Made by a program: the position numbers and the translations under genes
The notes under the pieces: model-generated
Seen by the model: only the letters and a program-made list of their open reading frames with translations
What the model was told of the DNA's origin: nothing
Database searches by the model: none
In this document: piece by piece, positions 37,013-50,480 of the stretch
Layout: each line of letters begins with the position of its first letter
Numbering within the stretch: the first letter of the stretch is position 1
Assembly (NCBI RefSeq): GCF_024448165.1
Contig: NZ_JAMOLN010000014.1
Span: 1-64,000, forward strand
Source: Streptomyces longispororuber
GTDB taxonomy: Bacteria; Actinomycetota; Actinomycetes; Streptomycetales; Streptomycetaceae
DNA: 64,000 nucleotides
Direction: 5' to 3'

Positions 37013-39097
37013 TCAGCCCGAGACGCTGGGCCGTCCGTTCTCGATGTGCCCCATGAGCCGCCGGTACGGGCCGTCCGTTCCGTCCGGGCCGGCCGTGGCG
37101 ACCTCGACGTCGTACCAGCCGTGCTCCTTGCCCGCGTCGTGCACGACGGTCACCGTCCGCCCGGCCCGCACGGTGACGGTCCGCTTCCCCACGGTGAACG
37201 TCCGTGCCGTGTCCCCCGTGGCGCGCAGCCGGATCCGGAGCGCACGGGCCCGCGCGTCCACGGTGGTCGTGACGTCGGCCCCGGCGTCCACCCGGCCCCG
37301 GAACTCGCGCCGGAAGCCGTTCGGCCCGGTCACCACGAAGTCGTAGGCGCCGTCCCGGACGGGCACGGCCACGGCCGCCTCCCGTACGACGTCGACGTGG
37401 AGCGGCGCCGTGAACTCGCCCGCGTACGGGTAGAGCGCGAAGTGCGCGCTGGAGCGGCCGGAGTTGTCGAGGTGCAGCGTCAGCTTCCCGTCGGCCGTCC
37501 GCACCCAGGCGTCCGGCTGGTACGGCAGCGGGCGGGCGGGCCTGCTGCCGGGCTCCTGCTCGGGCATCGTCTGGTTCAGGGGCGGCTGCGGGGCCCAGCG
37601 GCCGCTGAACTCCGGGACCGGGCCCGGCTGCTCGACGGAGGGCCGGCGCGCTGCGTGCTTGAAGTCGAAGGCGCCGGTGAGGTCGCCGGTGACCTGGCGG
37701 CGCCACGCCCCGATGTTGGGCTCGCGCACCCCGGTCCACTGCTCCAGGAAGCGGATCACCGAGGTGTGGTCGAAGACCTCCGAGCACACGTAGCCGCCCA
37801 CGGTCCACGGCGAGACGACCAGCATCGGCACCCGCACGCCGAGCCCGGTGGGCAGGCCCTTCCAGTGCTCCTCGGTCACGTCGGCGCCCGGCACCGGCGG
37901 CGGCACGTGGTCGAAGAAGCCGTCGTTCTCGTCGTAGTTGATGAAGACGGCGGTCCTGCGCCACACGTCGGGGTGCGAGGCGAGGGCGTCGAGGACCTTG
38001 TAGACGATGGTCGCGCTGTGGATCGGCGACGACACGGAGGGGTGCTCGGAGTCGACGGCGGACGGCACGAGGTAGGAGACGCGGGGCAGCTTCCCGGCGG
38101 CGACGTCGGCCGCGAAGGTCTCGGCGAGCTTCCCGGTGGGCACGCGGCGCAGCGCGCGCTCGAACAGCGACCGCTCGCTCTTGGTGAGCGTGGCGACGCC
38201 CTTGTCGAGGCCGGCCAGCAGCGTCGCGCGCTCGGCGTCGTCCTTGGCGTCGCGGACCTTCGCGTAGAAGGCCTCCATGTAGGTGAGGCCGGTCCCGGCG
38301 AGGACCTTCTTCGCGATCGCCTTGAAGGTGGTGAAGAACTCGATCTGGTTGTCGGTGAAGTTCTCCCACTCGGTGTACGTCCGCCAGCTCACGCCGGCCT
38401 TCTCCAGGCGCTCGGCGTACGTGCCCCAGTCGTAGCCGGGGTGGGTGCCCTCGTCGTACGCGTCGTTGCCGACGGCCCGGTTGCCGTTCGCCTCGTAGCC
38501 GGTCTTGCCGCTCCACAGGTGGTTGCGGTTGGGGCTGGTGGAGGAGTGGATCGAGGAGTGGTAGGCGTCGCAGACCGTGAAGGTGTCGGCGAGCTCGTAG
38601 TGCAGGGGGATGTCCTCGCGCGTGTAGTACGCCATGGTGGCCGCGGTCTTCGCGGTGATCCACCCGTCGTGCCAGCCGTCGTGCCAGGCCTTGGCGCCGC
38701 CGGACCACGAGTGGTCGAGGGCGCCGATGTACTGGAGGTCCTTCTTCTGCGTCGCGGCGGCCTCGCGGACCGGGAACGGCAGGACGGTGCGCAGCGCGCC
38801 CGGCTGCTCCAGAACGCTCTTGCCGCTGGGCAGCCGGATCGCGTTGCGGTCGCCGAAGCCGCGCACGCCGCGCAGGGTGCCGAAGTAGTGGTCGAAGGAC
38901 CGGTTCTCCTGCATCAGGATGACGACGTGCTCGACGGCGTCGAGGCCGCCGCGGGGCGGCGCCCCCGCCTCGGCCTGTGCGGCGAGGGCCTGTTGGAGGG
39001 AGGGCGGCAGGAACGACCCGACGGCGGCGACGCCGAGCGCGCCTCCTCCGACGGCCATCAGGCGTCTGCGGGACAACTCCGGGGACTCCGGGGACAC
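37013..39097 (-). CDS. Tat-exported non-haemolytic phospholipase C (phosphocholine-specific type), 694 aa
   Basis: The N-terminus is a twin-arginine signal (SRRRLMAVGGGALGVAAVG). The phosphoesterase domain has the family's HVVILMQENRSFDHYFGT block, followed by the metal and substrate motifs HSSTSPNRNHLWSG and FINYDENDGFFDHVPPP. Two C-terminal DUF756-type beta domains (about 510-690) complete the usual architecture. Such enzymes release phosphate head groups from phosphatidylcholine or sphingomyelin outside the cell. GTG 39097 follows GGAGG. In Streptomyces these genes can be phosphate-regulated, but I see no convincing PHO box in the 140 bases upstream. Confidence 0.93.
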   Translation of the reverse strand: MSPESPELSRRRLMAVGGGALGVAAVGSFLPPSLQQALAAQAEAGAPPRGGLDAVEHVVILMQENRSFDHYFGTLRGVRGFGDRNAIRLPSGKSVLEQPGALRTVLPFPVREAAATQKKDLQYIGALDHSWSGGAKAWHDGWHDGWITAKTAATMAYYTREDIPLHYELADTFTVCDAYHSSIHSSTSPNRNHLWSGKTGYEANGNRAVGNDAYDEGTHPGYDWGTYAERLEKAGVSWRTYTEWENFTDNQIEFFTTFKAIAKKVLAGTGLTYMEAFYAKVRDAKDDAERATLLAGLDKGVATLTKSERSLFERALRRVPTGKLAETFAADVAAGKLPRVSYLVPSAVDSEHPSVSSPIHSATIVYKVLDALASHPDVWRRTAVFINYDENDGFFDHVPPPVPGADVTEEHWKGLPTGLGVRVPMLVVSPWTVGGYVCSEVFDHTSVIRFLEQWTGVREPNIGAWRRQVTGDLTGAFDFKHAARRPSVEQPGPVPEFSGRWAPQPPLNQTMPEQEPGSRPARPLPYQPDAWVRTADGKLTLHLDNSGRSSAHFALYPYAGEFTAPLHVDVVREAAVAVPVRDGAYDFVVTGPNGFRREFRGRVDAGADVTTTVDARARALRIRLRATGDTARTFTVGKRTVTVRAGRTVTVVHDAGKEHGWYDVEVATAGPDGTDGPYRRLMGHIENGRPSVSG

Positions 39098-39236
39098 GGG
39101 GACCTCCGCGCGTAATGGTCTGCTACCGACCCATTGACTCTTTCGGCGGGGACGGTAGCGAGGCCAGATGTCCCTGGGAAGTACGAGAACCAGCCAAGAC
39201 GTAAACGTCCAAGCGTCCGTGACAAAGGTCCAACTG

Positions 39237-40490
39237 CTAGCCGAGGAGCGCGAGTCCGGCCCAGAGCGCGACGGTCGAGGCGAGCAGCGTCGCGGGCACG
39301 GTCAGCAGCCCGAGCCGGGTGAACTCCCCCAGCTCCGGTTCGGTGCCGTGGGCGTGCACGATGCGCCGCCACAGCAGGGTCGCGAGCGAGCCTACGTAGG
39401 TGAGGTTCGGCCCCAGGTTCACGCCGATCAGCGCGGCGAGCACCGGGCCGGGACCGGCCGGGCCGACCACGGGCAGCAGGGCGAGGATCGCGGGCAGGTT
39501 GTTGATGAGGTTGGCGAGCACCGCGGCCACACCGGCGATCGCGAGCAGCGCGGGCAGCGACGAGCCGTCGGGCAGGAGGCGCCCTATGGCGTCGCCGAGG
39601 CCGTTGTCGACGACGGCCTTGACCACGATGCCGAGGGCGAGGACGAAGACGCAGAAGGGCAGGTTGGCGGCCTTGAGCAGTTCGCCGGGGGTGCTGTGGC
39701 GCCGGGCGAGCGCCCTGGCGCCCAGGACGGCGGCGCCCGCGAGTGCCGCCCACAGCGGTTCGATCCCGGCGAAGGACGTGACGACGAAACCCACGAGGGT
39801 GAGCGCCAGCACGGTCAGCGTGAACACCGGGACGCCGGTGGGCGCCTCGGCGTCGGGCTCGTGCGCCGGGGCGGCCAGGTCGTCGGCGAAGTAGCGCCGG
39901 AACGCCGCGTACTCGACGGCGATCGCGACCAGCCACGGCAGCGCCATCAGCCCGGCGAAGCGCAGGAAGGTGAGCCCGCTCGCGGCGAAGGCCAGCAGGT
40001 TCGTCAGGTTGGAGACGGGCAGCAGGAGGGACGCCGAGTTGGCGAGGTGGGCGCTCGCGTAGACGTGCGGGCGCGGGCGGGCGCCGATCCGGGCGGCCGT
40101 GGCGAAGACGACCGGGGTGAGCAGGACGACGGTGGCGTCCAGGCTCAGTACGGCGGTGACGGCGGCGGCCACGGCGAAGACTCCGCCGAGCATCCGGGTC
40201 GGGCTGCCGTGGCAGGCGCGGGCCACGGCGTCGCCGGCGGCCCTGAACAGGCCCTCGTCGGCGCAGAGTTGCGCGAGGAGGAGGATCGCGGCAAGGAAGC
40301 CGACGACCGGGAGCAGGTCCTTCGTCTCGGCCCAGGCGTGGGTGACGCTGACGCTGCCGGTGGCCACGGCGACCGCGGCGGCCGGTACGGCTACGACGGC
40401 CTCCGGCCAGTTGCGGGGACGGACCACCGCGAAGGCGAGGGTGAGCAGGAGGAGGGTGACGGCCAGCACTTCGGCCGAGGTCGTACTCAA
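39237..40490 (-). CDS. ArsB/SLC13-type permease (ion transporter superfamily), 417 aa
   Basis: The protein has 11-12 hydrophobic segments and resembles arsenite or citrate/anion permeases of the ion transporter superfamily: SLDATVVLLTPVVFATA, LANSASLLLPVSNLTNLLAFA and, in the second half, LANLINNLPAILALLPVVG. These paired N-L-x-N/N-N-L-P motifs form the transport core. The start appears to be a rare TTG at 40490, with GGAG nine bases upstream. No ArsR or ArsC is adjacent, so the substrate (arsenite or an organic anion) stays open. Confidence 0.82.
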   Translation of the reverse strand: MSTTSAEVLAVTLLLLTLAFAVVRPRNWPEAVVAVPAAAVAVATGSVSVTHAWAETKDLLPVVGFLAAILLLAQLCADEGLFRAAGDAVARACHGSPTRMLGGVFAVAAAVTAVLSLDATVVLLTPVVFATAARIGARPRPHVYASAHLANSASLLLPVSNLTNLLAFAASGLTFLRFAGLMALPWLVAIAVEYAAFRRYFADDLAAPAHEPDAEAPTGVPVFTLTVLALTLVGFVVTSFAGIEPLWAALAGAAVLGARALARRHSTPGELLKAANLPFCVFVLALGIVVKAVVDNGLGDAIGRLLPDGSSLPALLAIAGVAAVLANLINNLPAILALLPVVGPAGPGPVLAALIGVNLGPNLTYVGSLATLLWRRIVHAHGTEPELGEFTRLGLLTVPATLLASTVALWAGLALLG

Positions 40491-40504
40491 AGGGTGCTGC
40501 TCCG

Positions 40505-40575
40505 TTCCACGGGGCTCCGCCCCGGACCCCGCTCCTCAAACGCCGGAGGGGCTGGACGTGCCCAGCCCCTCCGGG
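40505..40575. repeat. GC-rich Streptomyces intergenic repeat containing the gatB terminator
   Basis: The stretch with GGGGCTCCGCCCC followed by CTCAAACGCCGGAGGGGCT is a pattern I recall as frequent between Streptomyces genes. It fills most of the gap between gatB and the permease gene. Confidence 0.5.
40543..40574 (-). terminator. Terminator of the gatCAB operon
   Basis: A perfect 13-bp stem (40543-40555 with 40562-40574) and a six-base loop lie 12 bases beyond the gatB stop on the minus strand. Confidence 0.8.
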
Positions 40576-40585
40576 AAAGACCCAC

Positions 40586-42106
40586 TCAGCCTTCGCTGAC
40601 GCCCAGCTTCTCCAGGATCAGTTCCTTGACGCGGGCCGCGTCGGCCTGGCCCCGGGTCGCCTTCATGACGGCGCCCACGAGCGCGCCGACGGCGGCGACC
40701 TTGCCACCGCGGATCTTGTCCGCGATCGCGGCGTTGCCCGCGATCGCCTCCTCCACGGCCGTGGTCAGCGCGCCCTCGTCGGAGACGACCTTCAGGCCGC
40801 GCTTCTCGACGACCTCGTCGGGCGTGCCCTCGCCCTTGAGGACGCCGTCGATGACCTGGCGGGCCAGCTTGTCGTTCAGGTCGCCCTTGGCGACCAGCTC
40901 CGACACGCGCGCCACCTGCTCCGGCGTGATGGGCAGCTCGCCGAGCTCGACGCCCTGCTCGTTCGCGGAGCGGGCCAGCTCGCCCATCCACCACTTGCGG
41001 GCCGACGTGGAGTCCGCCCCGGCGTTGATCGTGGCGACGATCGGGCCGACGGCCGCGGCGTTGCGGATCGACTGCATGTCGTGGGCGGTGATGCCCCACT
41101 CCTCGATCAGCCGGTTGCGCTGCGCGAGCGGCAGCTCCGGCAGACCGGCACGCAGCGCCTCGACCCACTCGCGGGACGGGGCGACGGGGACCAGGTCGGG
41201 CTCCGGGAAGTACCGGTAGTCCTCGGCGTTGTCCTTGATGCGGCCGGAGGTGGTGGAGCCGTCCTCCTCGTGGAAGTGCCGGGTCTCCTGCACGATCGTG
41301 CCGCCGGAGGAGAGCACCGCCGCGTGGCGCTGGATCTCGAACCGGGCCGCACGCTCCACGGAACGCAGCGAGTTCACGTTCTTCGTCTCGCTTCGGGTAC
41401 CGAACTTCTCGGTCCCGTGGGGACGCAGCGACAGGTTCACGTCGCAGCGCATCTGGCCCTTGTCCATCCGGGCCTCGGACACGTCGAGGGAACGGATGAC
41501 CTCGCGCAGCTCGGCGACGTACGCCTTCGCGACCTCGGGGGCCCGCTCGCCCGCGCCCTCGATGGGCTTGGTGACGATCTCGATGAGCGGGATGCCGGCG
41601 CGGTTGTAGTCGAGCAGCGAGTGCGAGGCGCCCTGGATGCGGCCGGTGGCACCGCCGACGTGCGTCGACTTGCCGGTGTCCTCCTCCATGTGGGCGCGCT
41701 CGATCTCCACGCGGAAGACCTCGCCGTCCTCCAGCTGTACGTCGAGGTAGCCGTTGAAGGCGATGGGCTCGTCGTACTGGGAGGTCTGGAAGTTCTTCGG
41801 CATGTCCGGATAGAAGTAGTTCTTCCGGGCGAAGCGGCACCACTCGGCGATCTCGCAGTGCAGCGCGAGGCCGATCTTGATGGCCGACTCGACGCCGATC
41901 TCGTTCACGACCGGCAGCGCGCCGGGCAGACCGAGACAGGTCGGGCAGGTCTGGCTGTTGGCGTCCTGCTTCAGCTCGGTGGAGCAGCCGCAGAACATCT
42001 TCGTCTTGGTGCCGAGCTCGACATGGACCTCAAGGCCCATGACCGGGTCGTACGACGCGAGTGCGTCCTCGTACGACAGCAGCTCGGGAGTGGTCGTGGC
42101 AGTCAC
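40586..42106 (-). CDS. gatB: Asp-tRNA(Asn)/Glu-tRNA(Gln) amidotransferase subunit B, 506 aa
   Basis: GatB is the kinase/tRNA-binding subunit that activates misacylated Glu-tRNA(Gln) or Asp-tRNA(Asn). The GatB/PET112 core shows [18 protein letters not shown] and a zinc site C-x-C...CPTCLGLPG; the [16 protein letters not shown] block and a C-terminal YqeY-like helical domain are also present. GTG 42106 gives [14 protein letters not shown]. It is the last gene of gatC-gatA-ORF-gatB. Confidence 0.97.
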   Translation of the reverse strand: MTATTTPELLSYEDALASYDPVMGLEVHVELGTKTKMFCGCSTELKQDANSQTCPTCLGLPGALPVVNEIGVESAIKIGLALHCEIAEWCRFARKNYFYPDMPKNFQTSQYDEPIAFNGYLDVQLEDGEVFRVEIERAHMEEDTGKSTHVGGATGRIQGASHSLLDYNRAGIPLIEIVTKPIEGAGERAPEVAKAYVAELREVIRSLDVSEARMDKGQMRCDVNLSLRPHGTEKFGTRSETKNVNSLRSVERAARFEIQRHAAVLSSGGTIVQETRHFHEEDGSTTSGRIKDNAEDYRYFPEPDLVPVAPSREWVEALRAGLPELPLAQRNRLIEEWGITAHDMQSIRNAAAVGPIVATINAGADSTSARKWWMGELARSANEQGVELGELPITPEQVARVSELVAKGDLNDKLARQVIDGVLKGEGTPDEVVEKRGLKVVSDEGALTTAVEEAIAGNAAIADKIRGGKVAAVGALVGAVMKATRGQADAARVKELILEKLGVSEG

Positions 42107-42125
42107 GATTTCTGGTACTTCCCTC

Positions 42126-42365
42126 TCAGCCCAGCAGGACGTCGTCGTCGCCCAGGCGCTTCAACTCGCGCAGGAGCAGGGCGAGGCCCGTGGCGATGGC
42201 GGCGGCGGAGACGACGGCGTCGACGAGGCGCAGCGTGTCGTTCTCGCTGCGGGCCTTCTTCGCCTGCTTGGCGACGCTGAGCGCGCCGAAAGCGGTCGTC
42301 CCGATCGACAGGTACGTGCCGGACTTGGACTTCTTGAAGCCCTTGGCCTTACCGATTGCACTCAC
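42126..42365 (-). CDS. Small conserved protein within the gat operon, 79 aa
   Basis: The protein starts [16 protein letters not shown], has a central hydrophobic helix ([18 protein letters not shown]) and ends GDDDVLLG. Its GTG start overlaps the gatA stop by four bases (GTGA), and it ends 19 bases before gatB, so it is translated with the amidotransferase. I recall a small unnamed gene in the same place in S. coelicolor. It may be a membrane-associated accessory or simply a hitchhiker; function unknown. Confidence 0.8.
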   Translation of the reverse strand: MSAIGKAKGFKKSKSGTYLSIGTTAFGALSVAKQAKKARSENDTLRLVDAVVSAAAIATGLALLLRELKRLGDDDVLLG

Positions 42366-43855
42366 AGCGACGGAGCCTCCTCGAGCAGCGGGTGGCCCCA
42401 CTTTTCCACGAAGGCGGCCTCGACGGCGGCGCCCACCTTGTACAGGCGGTCGTCCTTCATGGCGGGGGCGATGATCTGCAGGCCGACCGGCAGGCCGTCC
42501 TCGGGGGCCAGGCCGCAGGGCAGCGACATGGCGGCGTTGCCGGCCAGGTTGGTCGGGATGGTGCACAGGTCCGCGAGGTACATCGCCATCGGGTCGTCGG
42601 CACGCTCGCCGATCGGGAAGGCGGTGGTCGGCGTCGTCGGGGAGACGATGACGTCGACCTGCTCGAACGCGGCCTCGAACTCGCGCGTGATGAGCGTACG
42701 GACCTTCTGGGCGCTGCCGTAGTACGCGTCGTAGTAGCCGGAGCTCAGTGCGTACGTGCCCAGGATGATGCGGCGCTTGACCTCGTCGCCGAAGCCGGCC
42801 TCGCGGGTGAGCGCGGTGACCTCCTCGGCGGAGTGCGTGCCGTCGTCGCCGACCCGCAGGCCGTAGCGCATGGCGTCGAACCGGGCGAGGTTCGAGGAGC
42901 ACTCGGACGGCGCGATCAGGTAGTACGCGGACAGCGCCAGGTCGAACGTCGGGCAGTCCAGCTCGACGATCTCGGCGCCCAGCGACTTCAGCAGCTCGAC
43001 GGACTCGTCGAAGCGCTGCACGACGCCGGCCTGGTAGCCCTCGCCGCGGAACTGCTTGACGACACCGACGCGCATGCCCTGCACCGAGCCGTTGCGCGCG
43101 GCCTCGACGACCGCGGGGACCGGGGCGTCGATGGACGTGGAGTCGAGCGGGTCGTGCCCGGCGATGGCCTCGTGCAGCAGCGCCGCGTCCAGGACCGTAC
43201 GGGCGCAGGGCCCACCCTGGTCGAGGCTGGAGCTGAACGCCACCATGCCGAAGCGGGAGACTCCGCCGTAGGTCGGCTTGACGCCGACGGTGCCGGTGAC
43301 GGCGGCGGGCTGGCGGATGGAGCCGCCGGTGTCCGTGCCGATGGCGAGCGGCGCCTGGTACGCGGCGAGGGCGGCGGACGAGCCACCGCCGGAGCCGCCC
43401 GGGATGCGGGTCAGGTCCCACGGGTTGCCGGTGGGCCCGTACGCGCTGTTCTCGGTCGAGGACCCCATGGCGAACTCGTCCATGTTGGTCTTGCCGAGGA
43501 TGACGACGTCGGCGGCCTTGAGGTTCTTGACCAGCGTCGCGTCGTACGGCGGGATCCAGCCTTCGAGGATCTTGGAGCCGACCGTGGTCGGGATGCCCTC
43601 GGTGGTGAAGATGTCCTTCAGCGCGAGCGGGACACCGGCCAGCGGGCCGAGCTTCTCGCCCGCGGCGCGCTTCGCGTCGACGGCGGCGGCCTGCTTCAGG
43701 GCGCCCTCGCGGTCGACGTGCAGGAAGGCGTGCACCTTCTCGTCGACGGCTTCGATCCGGGCCAGGTGGGCCTCGGTGACCTCGACGGCCGTGAGCTCGC
43801 CGGAAGCGATCTTCCCGGCGATCTCGGCGGCGGTGAGCTTGATGATGTCCGTCAT
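42362..43855 (-). CDS. gatA: Asp-tRNA(Asn)/Glu-tRNA(Gln) amidotransferase subunit A, 497 aa
   Basis: GatA hydrolyses glutamine to supply ammonia to GatB. It is an amidase-signature enzyme with the Ser-cisSer-Lys triad: Lys in [15 protein letters not shown], and serines in [14 protein letters not shown] and [13 protein letters not shown]. The length is normal. ATG 43855 starts five bases after the gatC stop. Confidence 0.97.
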   Translation of the reverse strand: MTDIIKLTAAEIAGKIASGELTAVEVTEAHLARIEAVDEKVHAFLHVDREGALKQAAAVDAKRAAGEKLGPLAGVPLALKDIFTTEGIPTTVGSKILEGWIPPYDATLVKNLKAADVVILGKTNMDEFAMGSSTENSAYGPTGNPWDLTRIPGGSGGGSSAALAAYQAPLAIGTDTGGSIRQPAAVTGTVGVKPTYGGVSRFGMVAFSSSLDQGGPCARTVLDAALLHEAIAGHDPLDSTSIDAPVPAVVEAARNGSVQGMRVGVVKQFRGEGYQAGVVQRFDESVELLKSLGAEIVELDCPTFDLALSAYYLIAPSECSSNLARFDAMRYGLRVGDDGTHSAEEVTALTREAGFGDEVKRRIILGTYALSSGYYDAYYGSAQKVRTLITREFEAAFEQVDVIVSPTTPTTAFPIGERADDPMAMYLADLCTIPTNLAGNAAMSLPCGLAPEDGLPVGLQIIAPAMKDDRLYKVGAAVEAAFVEKWGHPLLEEAPSL

Positions 43856-43860
43856 GGTGA

Positions 43861-44157
43861 TTAGTCCTCCCCCAGGATCTGCGGCACCTTGAAACGCTGC
43901 TGCTCCTGGGCCGGGGCGCCGGAGAGCGCCTGCTCGGGGGTGAGCGACGGACGGACCTCGTCCGCGCGCATGACGTTCGTCAGCGGCAGCGGGTGGGAGG
44001 TCGGCGGTACGTCTTGGTCGGCGACCTCGCTGACGCGGGCGACCGCGCCGATGATGTCGTCGAGCTGGCCTGCGAAGTGGTCGAGCTCTTCGGGCTTCAG
44101 CTCCAGACGCGCCAGCCGGGCGAGGTGGGCGACCTCCTCGCGCGTGATGCCAGGCAT
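43861..44157 (-). CDS. gatC: Asp-tRNA(Asn)/Glu-tRNA(Gln) amidotransferase subunit C, 98 aa
   Basis: GatC is the small belt that stabilises GatA against GatB. The protein shows the family pattern [21 protein letters not shown], ending in the usual PQIL. It is first in the operon. Confidence 0.95.
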   Translation of the reverse strand: MPGITREEVAHLARLARLELKPEELDHFAGQLDDIIGAVARVSEVADQDVPPTSHPLPLTNVMRADEVRPSLTPEQALSGAPAQEQQRFKVPQILGED

Positions 44158-44197
44158 GCAGCGATCCTCTGGGGTGAGTGTGTGTGGTTTGGGCCCA

Positions 44198-44203
44198 ATC
44201 CTA
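44198..44203 (-). promoter_or_regulatory. Possible -10 element of the gatCAB operon
   Basis: TAGGAT on the minus strand lies about 41 bases before the gatC ATG. I see no matching -35 at 16-18 bases, so confidence is low. Confidence 0.25.
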
Positions 44204-44298
44204 TGGGGCGGGGGCCCGTGACCCCTAAACGGTTTCCCCGGAGCCGCCGATCACCTCGGCGTCGCGCTCACGAACGAGCACACATCGGGTGACCTTTC

Positions 44299-44334
44299 TC
44301 GGGGGCGCGGGGACCTGCGCGCCCGGCCACGACG
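44299..44334. repeat. Copy of the GGGGCGCGGGGA-CTGCGCG repeat
   Basis: Bases 44299-44334 closely match 61898-61930 (AGGGGCGCGGGGAACTGCGC type). It lies between gatC and the GGDEF-EAL gene, in a 247-base gap with no other gene visible. Confidence 0.5.
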
Positions 44335-44404
44335 AACCCGCACCCGCCGACGAACCTCACAGCCCTCCCCCGGAGGGCGCCCCCGATCCCGCTCCGGGCC
44401 GAGC

Positions 44405-46951
44405 TCAGCTGAAGGGCCGGGGATCGTCCCCCTGGGCGGCCGGAAGCGCCGCAGGCTCCCGCTGCCAGCCCCGGTCGCCCCGGGCCCGCAGCCACGCGGT
44501 CGTCTCGTCCGGCGGCATCGCGGCGGCGACCAGCCACCCCTGCACCGCGTCGCAGCCGAGGTCCCGCAGCCGCTCCCACGTCTCGTCGTCCTCGACGCCC
44601 TCCGCGACGACCAGCAGTCCGAGGGAGTGCGCGAGGTCGACGGTGCAGCGCACGATCTCCGCGTCCTCGTTGTCGACGGCGAGGCGGGCCACGAAGGAGC
44701 GGTCGATCTTCAGCTCGCTCACCGGGAGCCGCCGCAGGTGCACGAGCGACGAGTAGCCGGTGCCGAAGTCGTCGAGCGACATCTTCACGCCGTGCCCGGT
44801 GAGCCCGGCCAGGGTGTCGGCGGCGCGCTGCGGGTCCTCCAGGAGCACGTGCTCCGTTATCTCCAGCTGCAGCGATCCGGCCGGGACGCCGTGCCGGGCG
44901 AGCCGCGCCGCGACCGCCCCGGCGAACCCGGGCGTGTGCACGTCACGCGGTGACACGTTCACCGCGACCGGCACGTGCAGGCCCTGCGCCCGCCAGCGGG
45001 CGACCTGCGCCAGGGCGGTCTCCAGGACGTACTCGGTGAGGTGCGGCATGAGCCCGGACGACTCGGCGATGGCGATGAACTCGTCCGGCGGAACCTTCCC
45101 TCGCTCCGGATGCACCCAGCGGACGAGCGCCTCCAGACCGGCCACCTGCCCGTCGAAGCGCACCTTCGGCTGGTAGTGCAGCTCCACGTCCCCGGCGTCG
45201 AGCGCGCGGCGCAGATCGCCCAACAGGCCGAGGCGGTCCGGGGTGTTGGAGTCCCGCTTCGACTCGTAGACCTCGACTCCCGTGCGGTCCCGCTTGGCCT
45301 GGTACATCGCGACGTCGGCCCGGCGCAGCAGCCCCTCGGCGTCCAGCGCGTGGTCGGGGAAGACCGCGAGTCCCGCGCTCGCCTCAAGGACCAGCGTCAG
45401 CCCGTCCAGGTCCAGCGGCGAACCGAGCGCCGCGACGAGGTTGCGGGCCACGCGGGTCGCGGACGTCGTGGAGTCGGCGACCGGGAGCAGCACGGCGAAC
45501 TCGTCGCCGCCGAGCCGCGCGGCCTCCGCCCCGCGCGGCAGGGCGGCCCGCAGCCGGTCCGCGATCTGCAGCAGGAGCCGGTCACCGGCGAGGTGACCGA
45601 GGGTGTCGTTGACCGACCGGAACCGGTCGAGGTCGATCAGCATGAGCGCGCTGCGCGCCCCGATCCGCTCGGCGTCGTCGAGCGCGGTCCAGGTCCGCTC
45701 CAGCAGCCACTGCCGGTTGGGCAGTCCGGTGAGCGGGTCGCGCAGCTGCTCCTCGGCGCGGGCCCGCGCGATCCACAGCGTCGAGTCGAGCGCGATCAGC
45801 GGGACCGCGAACAGCGGGAGCAGCACGGGCAGGGCGATCGCGACGACGCAGACCAGCGGCGCGATGCCGAGCAGCGCGACACCGACCAGGCCCTGCCGGA
45901 CGAGCGCCGTGCGGGCGACGGTGGGCAGTCCGTGGGGGCGCGGTGCGTGCACGTACCAGAGCAGCGCCCGCGTGACCAGCAGGTACGCGGACGCCACGAG
46001 GATGACTTCGGGGACCGCGTACAGGTCCCAGGTCTCCGGTTTCCACGGGGCCTCGACCGACGGCACCCGGCCGAACGCGGCGAGCACGAGCGCGCCCGCC
46101 CCGATCCCGAGGATGTCGATGGCGCCGTGCAGCACGCCCTGGCGCCAGCGGTGCCGGCGGGCGGCGCCGACGAGGACGACGACGGTGAGACTGACCATCC
46201 CGGCGGGCACCCAGCCGTACAGGAGCAGCACGGCGAGGGTGAGGGCGGCGCCCGATCCGGTGCCGCCCCACCAGCGGTCGCGGCCGAGCGCGACGAGATG
46301 GCCGACGATGATGCCGGTCAGGACGGCGAGGGACCAGCCGACGGTGCCGGACGGGAAGAGTGCGTGGCTGCCGGTGAACGCCCGGTAGAAGCCGGCGGCG
46401 AGGACCACGGCGGCGCCGGTGACGATCGCGCCGGGCAGCAGCGGGAGCGCGGCGGCCCGCGAGGTGTCGGCCGGGCCCGTCTGGTGGTTGCGGGCGGGGG
46501 TGGCCGCGCCGACCCGGCCGCTGCCGGGCGGCCCGACGGGTACGCCCGGCACGCCGGCGTCCGCGGTCACTCCGGTGGCGAGGCCGCCGTGCACCGCGGG
46601 AGCGCCAGGGACGCGGGCACCCGCCGTGCGGCGCTCGCCCGGCACGACGGTCGCGCCGGGGCCGGTGCCCTCGGGGCCGGCCGGGCGTGAACTGCCGCTG
46701 CCCGCAGGGGGCGAGAGGCCCGGTGGGCCGTCGGCCGCGGCCCTTCGTGTCCGATCCGCGCCCGGGCGGACGAGACCCAGTCCGCTCCCGCGCCACCAAT
46801 TGCGCCAGTTCACCACACCACCGCGCTCGTTCTCCCCGCGACCGCTCTCGATGCCGTCGCCCCCGTCCGTGCTTCGAGCCGTGCCGCCGCGCCGAACGCG
46901 TCGGCGCGGGCGCAGGCGTGAGTCCGGGGCGGCGCTATCGGTCGGTTCCAT
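44405..46951 (-). CDS. rmdB: Membrane GGDEF-EAL protein, probable c-di-GMP phosphodiesterase RmdB, about 848 aa
   Basis: The N-terminal 170 residues are Pro/Gly/Arg-rich and disordered. A multi-helix membrane region spans about 170-395, a GGDEF domain about 400-570 (RLGGDEFA, 481-485) and an EAL domain about 575-825. The EAL domain is intact: LEALVRW (607-609), the LEITE glutamate, SLDDFGTGYSSL, ELKIDRSFV and AEGVE. Phosphodiesterase activity is therefore expected. In S. coelicolor the gene beside ligA at this position is rmdB, a regulator of morphology and development that degrades c-di-GMP; the symbol rests on that remembered synteny. ATG 46951 has a GAGAGG ribosome binding site; the frame opens earlier at 47101. 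Confidence 0.8.
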   Translation of the reverse strand: MEPTDSAAPDSRLRPRRRVRRGGTARSTDGGDGIESGRGENERGGVVNWRNWWRGSGLGLVRPGADRTRRAAADGPPGLSPPAGSGSSRPAGPEGTGPGATVVPGERRTAGARVPGAPAVHGGLATGVTADAGVPGVPVGPPGSGRVGAATPARNHQTGPADTSRAAALPLLPGAIVTGAAVVLAAGFYRAFTGSHALFPSGTVGWSLAVLTGIIVGHLVALGRDRWWGGTGSGAALTLAVLLLYGWVPAGMVSLTVVVLVGAARRHRWRQGVLHGAIDILGIGAGALVLAAFGRVPSVEAPWKPETWDLYAVPEVILVASAYLLVTRALLWYVHAPRPHGLPTVARTALVRQGLVGVALLGIAPLVCVVAIALPVLLPLFAVPLIALDSTLWIARARAEEQLRDPLTGLPNRQWLLERTWTALDDAERIGARSALMLIDLDRFRSVNDTLGHLAGDRLLLQIADRLRAALPRGAEAARLGGDEFAVLLPVADSTTSATRVARNLVAALGSPLDLDGLTLVLEASAGLAVFPDHALDAEGLLRRADVAMYQAKRDRTGVEVYESKRDSNTPDRLGLLGDLRRALDAGDVELHYQPKVRFDGQVAGLEALVRWVHPERGKVPPDEFIAIAESSGLMPHLTEYVLETALAQVARWRAQGLHVPVAVNVSPRDVHTPGFAGAVAARLARHGVPAGSLQLEITEHVLLEDPQRAADTLAGLTGHGVKMSLDDFGTGYSSLVHLRRLPVSELKIDRSFVARLAVDNEDAEIVRCTVDLAHSLGLLVVAEGVEDDETWERLRDLGCDAVQGWLVAAAMPPDETTAWLRARGDRGWQREPAALPAAQGDDPRPFS

Positions 46952-47189
46952 TCCCGTCCCTCTCACAGCCGGCGGTGCCCACGTCCGCTGCCCGCTCCCC
47001 CGCTCCGGATGAGCTTCTGATGAGCAGGAGATGCCCCATCCGCAGCAGGACACGGCAGGCGCACACCTCAACAGTAGGCCGCAGAAGGCTTCCACGGGCA
47101 CCAGACGGACGCGCCCGAGCGCGGTTGCCCGAATGCGACCCGGCCACTCGTATGCATCTGGTATGCGCTGAACGGGTGGTCTTCAACCG

Positions 47190-50443
<3,254 letters not shown>

Positions 50444-50480
50444 CCAGGAAGGGTACGTAACGCCCGGGGCGGCCCGTCCC

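Noticed and set aside
39098..39236. PHO box upstream of the phospholipase C gene
   Set aside because: No pair of GTTCACC-like direct repeats at the required 11-base spacing is present; only a small GACGT-AA-ACGTC palindrome near 39200.
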